11,058 nucleotides of DNA from contig JAGHUZ010000027.1 of NCBI GenBank assembly GCA_018064575.1, positions 1 through 11,058 of the forward strand, written 5' to 3'. The notes beneath the pieces are model-generated. The model made no database searches and had not been told where the DNA came from. It saw only the letters and a program-made list of their open reading frames with translations. Positions 7,896-11,058 of the stretch are shown here, one piece after another. The stretch is from Candidatus Minthomonas equi. GTDB lineage: Bacteria > Bacteroidota > Bacteroidia > Bacteroidales > UBA932. The translations under genes were made by a program, and so were the position numbers. Positions within the stretch are counted from its first letter, which is position 1; each line of letters begins with the position of its first letter.

Positions 7896-9161
7896 ATGAA
7901 ACAGGTAGATGTAGTATTAGGTCTGCAGTGGGGTGACGAAGGGAAAGGAAAGATAGTGGACGTCCTTTCGGAAAAATATCCGGTCGTAGCACGTTTTCAA
8001 GGCGGTCCCAACGCAGGGCACTCCATTCAGTTCGGAAACACATCATTCGTCCTTCATTCCGTTCCATCAGGAGTCTTCAGGGAAGGCACGGTAAACATAA
8101 TAGGTAACGGCGTCGTTTTCGACCCCATCATCTTCCGTGAAGAATGTACACAACTCGAATCACTCGGGGTTCCGGTACGCGAAAGAATAGTCATATCAAA
8201 AAAGGCTCACCTCATCCTCCCCACCCACCGCACCATCGATGCGGCATCCGAAGCATCCAAGGGCAAATCAAAAATCGGTTCCACTCTGAAGGGAATCGGT
8301 CCCACCTATATGGACAAGACCGGACGCAACGGTCTGCGCATAGGTGACATTCTCTCATTTGACTTCCCCTCCAGATTCGAAGCTCTCAAGAACAAGCACA
8401 TTGCTTACCTGAAACAGTTCAACTTCCAATACGACCCCGAAGCCAATCAGGAACAATGGATGGAAGCCATCGAATACGTCAAGACCTTCCCCATCGTGGA
8501 CGGAGAATATTACATCAACTCCCTCATTGCCGAAGGCAAGACTGTTCTCGCAGAAGGAGCACAAGGCTCGATGCTCGACGTGGATTTCGGTTCATACCCA
8601 TTTGTAACATCATCCACCACCACCTGTTCCGGTGCCTGCCTCGGTCTCGGAGTGGCGCCTTCCTCCATCGGAAACGTCTTCGGCATCTTCAAGGCTTACT
8701 GCACCAGAGTCGGCAGCGGTCCCTTCCCTACTGAACTCTTCGATGAAACCGGTGAAAAACTCCGTCAGGCCGGTCATGAATTCGGAGCCACCACAGGTCG
8801 TCCCAGAAGAACCGGATGGCTCGACATTCCTGCCCTCAGATACGCGGTAATGCTCAACGGCGTAACCGGTCTCATTATGATGAAAGCTGACGTGATGGAC
8901 GATTTCGACACCATCAAGGTCGCAGTAGGATATAATGTCGGCTCAGAAGAAACCGACCGCGTTCCATACGACACCTATGCAGAAGTAACACCTATATATA
9001 AAGAGTTCAAGGGATGGAAAAAGCCTCTTTCCGGCATACGTGACGAGAAAGAACTTCCCACTGAATTCAAAGACTATATAGCATTCATCGAAAAGAGCGT
9101 AGGAGTTCCTGTAAAAATCATTTCACTCGGTCCCGACAGAGACCAGACCATCGTTAGATAA
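7896..9161 (+). CDS. purA: Adenylosuccinate synthetase
   Basis: Joins IMP and aspartate using GTP to make adenylosuccinate, the first committed step to AMP, in the cytoplasm. At 421 residues it is full length. QWGDEGKGK (11-19) is the glycine-rich phosphate loop with catalytic Asp14, and NAGHS (39-43) contains the catalytic His42. STLKGIGPTY is the conserved IMP-binding region, VLAEGAQGSMLDVDFGSYPFV (starting near residue 223) is a family signature, and KADVMDDF corresponds to the guanine-recognition KxD motif. No lesion is seen. The leader of about 50 nt after ssb is A-rich, with no -7 element. The dxs start lies 8 bp downstream, so the two are almost certainly co-transcribed. Confidence 0.98.
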   Translation: MKQVDVVLGLQWGDEGKGKIVDVLSEKYPVVARFQGGPNAGHSIQFGNTSFVLHSVPSGVFREGTVNIIGNGVVFDPIIFREECTQLESLGVPVRERIVISKKAHLILPTHRTIDAASEASKGKSKIGSTLKGIGPTYMDKTGRNGLRIGDILSFDFPSRFEALKNKHIAYLKQFNFQYDPEANQEQWMEAIEYVKTFPIVDGEYYINSLIAEGKTVLAEGAQGSMLDVDFGSYPFVTSSTTTCSGACLGLGVAPSSIGNVFGIFKAYCTRVGSGPFPTELFDETGEKLRQAGHEFGATTGRPRRTGWLDIPALRYAVMLNGVTGLIMMKADVMDDFDTIKVAVGYNVGSEETDRVPYDTYAEVTPIYKEFKGWKKPLSGIRDEKELPTEFKDYIAFIEKSVGVPVKIISLGPDRDQTIVR

Positions 9162-9169
9162 AACAGGTC

Positions 9170-10147
9170 GTGGGCAGTCTGCTTGAAAAGGTCAATTCTC
9201 CCGCAGACATCAGAAAAATGGACCTCGACCAACTCGAGGTCCTGTGTTCTGAAATCAGGGAATATATGGTAGAATGCTGCTCCCATAATCCCGGCCACCT
9301 CGGTGCAAGCCTGGGTGCCGTGGAACTGGCTGTGGCGGTTCACTATGTATTCGACACCCCCTCCGACAAACTTGTCTGGGATGTCGGACATCAGGCATAC
9401 GCTCACAAAATCATCACAGGAAGAAAAGAAGCATTCCGCCGCAACAGAAGCAAAGACGGTTTGAGCGGCTTCCCGAAACGCACTGAAAGTCCCTACGATT
9501 CATTCGGTGCCGGTCACGCATCGACCTCCGTATCCGCTGCTCTGGGAATGGCTGTTGCCGCCAGGCTGAACGGACAGAAAAAGAAAGTGATAGCCGTCAT
9601 AGGTGACGGCGCTATGACCGGAGGACTCGCATACGAAGGATTGAATCAGGCAGGTTTTCTCAAGGATGACATTCTCGTCATCCTGAATGACAACGGCATT
9701 TCCATAGACCCCACCAGCGGGGCGTTGCACAATCACCTTCTGCGCATCTCCACTTCCAAGACCTACAATAGCATAAAGTCCAAAATCTGGAACCGCATAT
9801 CCGCACCCACCAAGAAACTGTTCCGAAAAATAACTTTCAGCACCAAGACCGCGCTGATGAACAGCACCAAAGGTTCTCTGTTCGAATCTCTCGGAATGAG
9901 ATATTTCGGAGCCATAAACGGAAATGACATCCGGACGCTTGTGGAGACACTCACCAGTCTCAAGGACATCGGAGGGCCAAAGCTTCTGCACGTCATCACC
10001 CGGAAAGGGAAAGGATATTCCCCGGCCGAAAAGAATCAGGAAATCTGGCACGCCCCGGGTAAATTCGACCCGGAAACAGGTGCACGCACACCGGGATGTG
10101 CGGATATCTCCAGTTATCAGGATGTATTCGGTGAGACACTCGTGTAG
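9170..10147 (+). CDS. DXS N-terminal part (PP domain), ends at amber codon
   Basis: These 325 residues make up the diphosphate-binding domain of DXS and its linker. PGHLG contains His43 (E. coli His49 counterpart). DVGHQAYAHKIITGR (71-85) and GAGHAS (113-118) are family motifs. GDGAMTGG (145-152) through NDN (173-175) is the thiamine-diphosphate/magnesium motif, and His294 in WHAPGKFD corresponds to E. coli His299. The start is GTG, 8 bp after purA. Alone it lacks the Pyr-domain glutamate that activates the cofactor, so it should not be catalytic without the downstream part. Confidence 0.85.
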   Translation: MGSLLEKVNSPADIRKMDLDQLEVLCSEIREYMVECCSHNPGHLGASLGAVELAVAVHYVFDTPSDKLVWDVGHQAYAHKIITGRKEAFRRNRSKDGLSGFPKRTESPYDSFGAGHASTSVSAALGMAVAARLNGQKKKVIAVIGDGAMTGGLAYEGLNQAGFLKDDILVILNDNGISIDPTSGALHNHLLRISTSKTYNSIKSKIWNRISAPTKKLFRKITFSTKTALMNSTKGSLFESLGMRYFGAINGNDIRTLVETLTSLKDIGGPKLLHVITRKGKGYSPAEKNQEIWHAPGKFDPETGARTPGCADISSYQDVFGETLV

Positions 10148-11050
10148 CTTGCTGGAATCAATGACAGAATAATAGCCGTCACCCCGGCTATGGCTTCCGG
10201 TTCCGGCCTTCTCCCGATGATGGACAAATACCCGGACAGGTGTTTTGACGTCGGAATCGCCGAACAGCACGCAGTCACATTTTCGGCAGGTCTGGCAGCA
10301 GAGGGATGGCTTCCTTTCTGCTGCATATATTCCACCTTTACGCAACGGGCTTATGACGGCATCATCCACGATGTCGCACTGCAGGGGCTCAAGGTGATTT
10401 TCTGCCTTGACAGAGGAGGACTGGTGGGAGAAGACGGGCCGACACACCACGGAGCCTTCGATATGGCATTCTGCCGCCCGATACCAGGGATTACGATAGC
10501 CTCGCCACTGAACGAGACAGAACTGAGAAACCTTCTCTATTCCGCACAGGACGACACATACCCTGCCACAGTCATTAGATATCCGCGAGGTCTGGGACAG
10601 GGAGTACAATGGAGAAAGCTTCCTTTCTCCCGGATAAAATTAGGCACGGCCAATCTTCTGCACGACGGCACAGGGATAGGAATACTTTCCATAGGCCCCG
10701 TAGGGAACCTCGTCTGCGAGGCCGTGCGGGAAGCCTCCGAAAAAAAAGTGGAGGTACTGCATTACGATATGAGATTCCTGAAGCCACTGGACACGGAGGC
10801 CATCGACAGGACAGCGGAGAAATGCCAGATAATCATAACCGTGGAAGACGGCACGATCATCGGTGGTCTGCACGGTGCCGTGGCAGAATATCTGAGCGGG
10901 AAAGGATATGCCGGGAAAATCATCAGTCTCGGCATACCGGACACTTTCATAGAGCAGGGAACGGTAAATGAACTCCGCTCTGAATGCGGTTTCGGGAAGG
11001 GTGACATTTTTAGACAAATAATTGAAAAAAGTTTGGAGATAGAGAAATAA
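10148..11050 (+). CDS. DXS C-terminal part (Pyr and transketolase C domains) after the amber codon
   Basis: This stretch continues the upstream frame and has no start codon at its beginning. The first in-frame ATG is at 10190 (residue 341 of the full frame), which would drop the first strand of the Pyr domain (RIIAVTPA). IAEQHAVTF (363-371) holds Glu365, the counterpart of the cofactor-activating E. coli Glu370. DRGGLVGEDGPTHHG and IRYPRGLG are conserved substrate-site motifs, and the C-terminal transketolase domain follows to EIEK at the end. No other stop or frameshift is present, so decay, if real, is recent. Eight bases remain after its TAA, with no visible terminator. Confidence 0.8.
   Translation, partial: LAGINDRIIAVTPAMASGSGLLPMMDKYPDRCFDVGIAEQHAVTFSAGLAAEGWLPFCCIYSTFTQRAYDGIIHDVALQGLKVIFCLDRGGLVGEDGPTHHGAFDMAFCRPIPGITIASPLNETELRNLLYSAQDDTYPATVIRYPRGLGQGVQWRKLPFSRIKLGTANLLHDGTGIGILSIGPVGNLVCEAVREASEKKVEVLHYDMRFLKPLDTEAIDRTAEKCQIIITVEDGTIIGGLHGAVAEYLSGKGYAGKIISLGIPDTFIEQGTVNELRSECGFGKGDIFRQIIEKSLEIEK
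10172..10191 (+). other. Perfect 7-bp hairpin 24 nt after the dxs amber codon
   Basis: ATAGCCG (10172-10178) pairs perfectly with CGGCTAT (10185-10191) around the six-base loop TCACCC. The right arm includes the first two bases of the only nearby in-frame ATG (10190-10192), so in RNA the hairpin would partly hide that start. No T-run follows, so it is not an intrinsic terminator. It lies inside coding sequence and may be coincidental. Confidence 0.35.
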
Positions 11051-11058
11051 ATCATACC

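Larger units (their letters stand above)
9170..11050 (+). pseudogene. dxs: 1-deoxy-D-xylulose-5-phosphate synthase gene interrupted by an in-frame amber codon
   Basis: DXS condenses pyruvate and glyceraldehyde 3-phosphate using thiamine diphosphate, the first step of the MEP isoprenoid pathway; its product also feeds thiamine and pyridoxal synthesis. The whole frame spans 626 codons before the final TAA, the normal family size, and every catalytic motif is present. Codon 326 (10145-10147) is TAG, and both sides are in the same frame, so this is a point nonsense change rather than a frameshift. Homologues I recall have Glu at this position (E. coli FGDWLCETA against FGETLV-stop-LA here), one base from TAG as GAG. 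It may be a true inactivating mutation, a variant, a sequencing error or a readthrough site. The start is GTG at 9170, because an in-frame stop at 9155-9157 leaves no earlier ATG. Confidence 0.85.

Noticed and set aside
9500..10609. A 369-codon open frame on the minus strand across the dxs amber codon
   Set aside because: It lies entirely antisense to a conserved dxs, its protein is low-quality (Cys/Ser/Val/Gly-rich, no recognisable domain), and it looks like a codon-bias shadow.
9170..11050. Genome-wide reassignment of TAG to glutamine as the explanation for dxs
   Set aside because: There is only one internal TAG in about 11 kb, it sits where homologues have Glu, and such codes are known mainly from phages; a point substitution is simpler. 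It is kept only as a test in the findings.

Overview
The window looks like an ordinary chromosomal stretch from a member of the Bacteroidota, most likely order Bacteroidales. The lysyl-tRNA synthetase, SSB and MFS proteins have the sequence style I associate with that group. Start codons lack Shine-Dalgarno sequences. Upstream regions carry the Bacteroides-type -7 element TAnnTTTG. The genus cannot be fixed from the sequence alone. No tRNA, rRNA, CRISPR array, insertion sequence or phage gene was seen.

Layout, left to right. Positions 1-258 are an AT-rich intergenic region with a probable leftward promoter (for a gene whose first codons lie at the left edge) and a probable rightward promoter for lysS. 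A rightward operon follows: lysS, a SpoU/TrmH-type RNA 2'-O-methyltransferase (4-base overlap with lysS) and an AroE-type shikimate dehydrogenase. A leftward operon converges on it, consisting of an MFS transporter and a HAD phosphatase. The HAD and aroE genes overlap tail to tail by 35 bp. A second, paralogous MFS transporter diverges from the first across an 88-bp spacer holding two mirror-image TATCTTTG promoter elements. It is followed on the same strand by ssb, purA and dxs with gaps of 35, 50 and 8 bp.

The genes serve core functions: tRNA charging, RNA modification, aromatic amino-acid synthesis, DNA replication and repair, AMP synthesis, and the MEP isoprenoid pathway. The two MFS proteins resemble the MFSD1-like branch of the superfamily, and their substrates cannot be read from the sequence.

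The main anomaly is in dxs. An in-frame amber codon (TAG, 10145-10147) splits an otherwise intact gene of about 626 codons exactly between its first (PP) and second (Pyr) thiamine-diphosphate domains. The same frame continues with full conservation to a TAA at 11048-11050. The position corresponds to a glutamate in the homologues I remember, so a single GAG-to-TAG change is the simplest origin: a true nonsense mutation, a strain variant or a base-calling error. Readthrough or a two-polypeptide enzyme are less likely but testable. I did not find a convincing undescribed system in the rest of the window.
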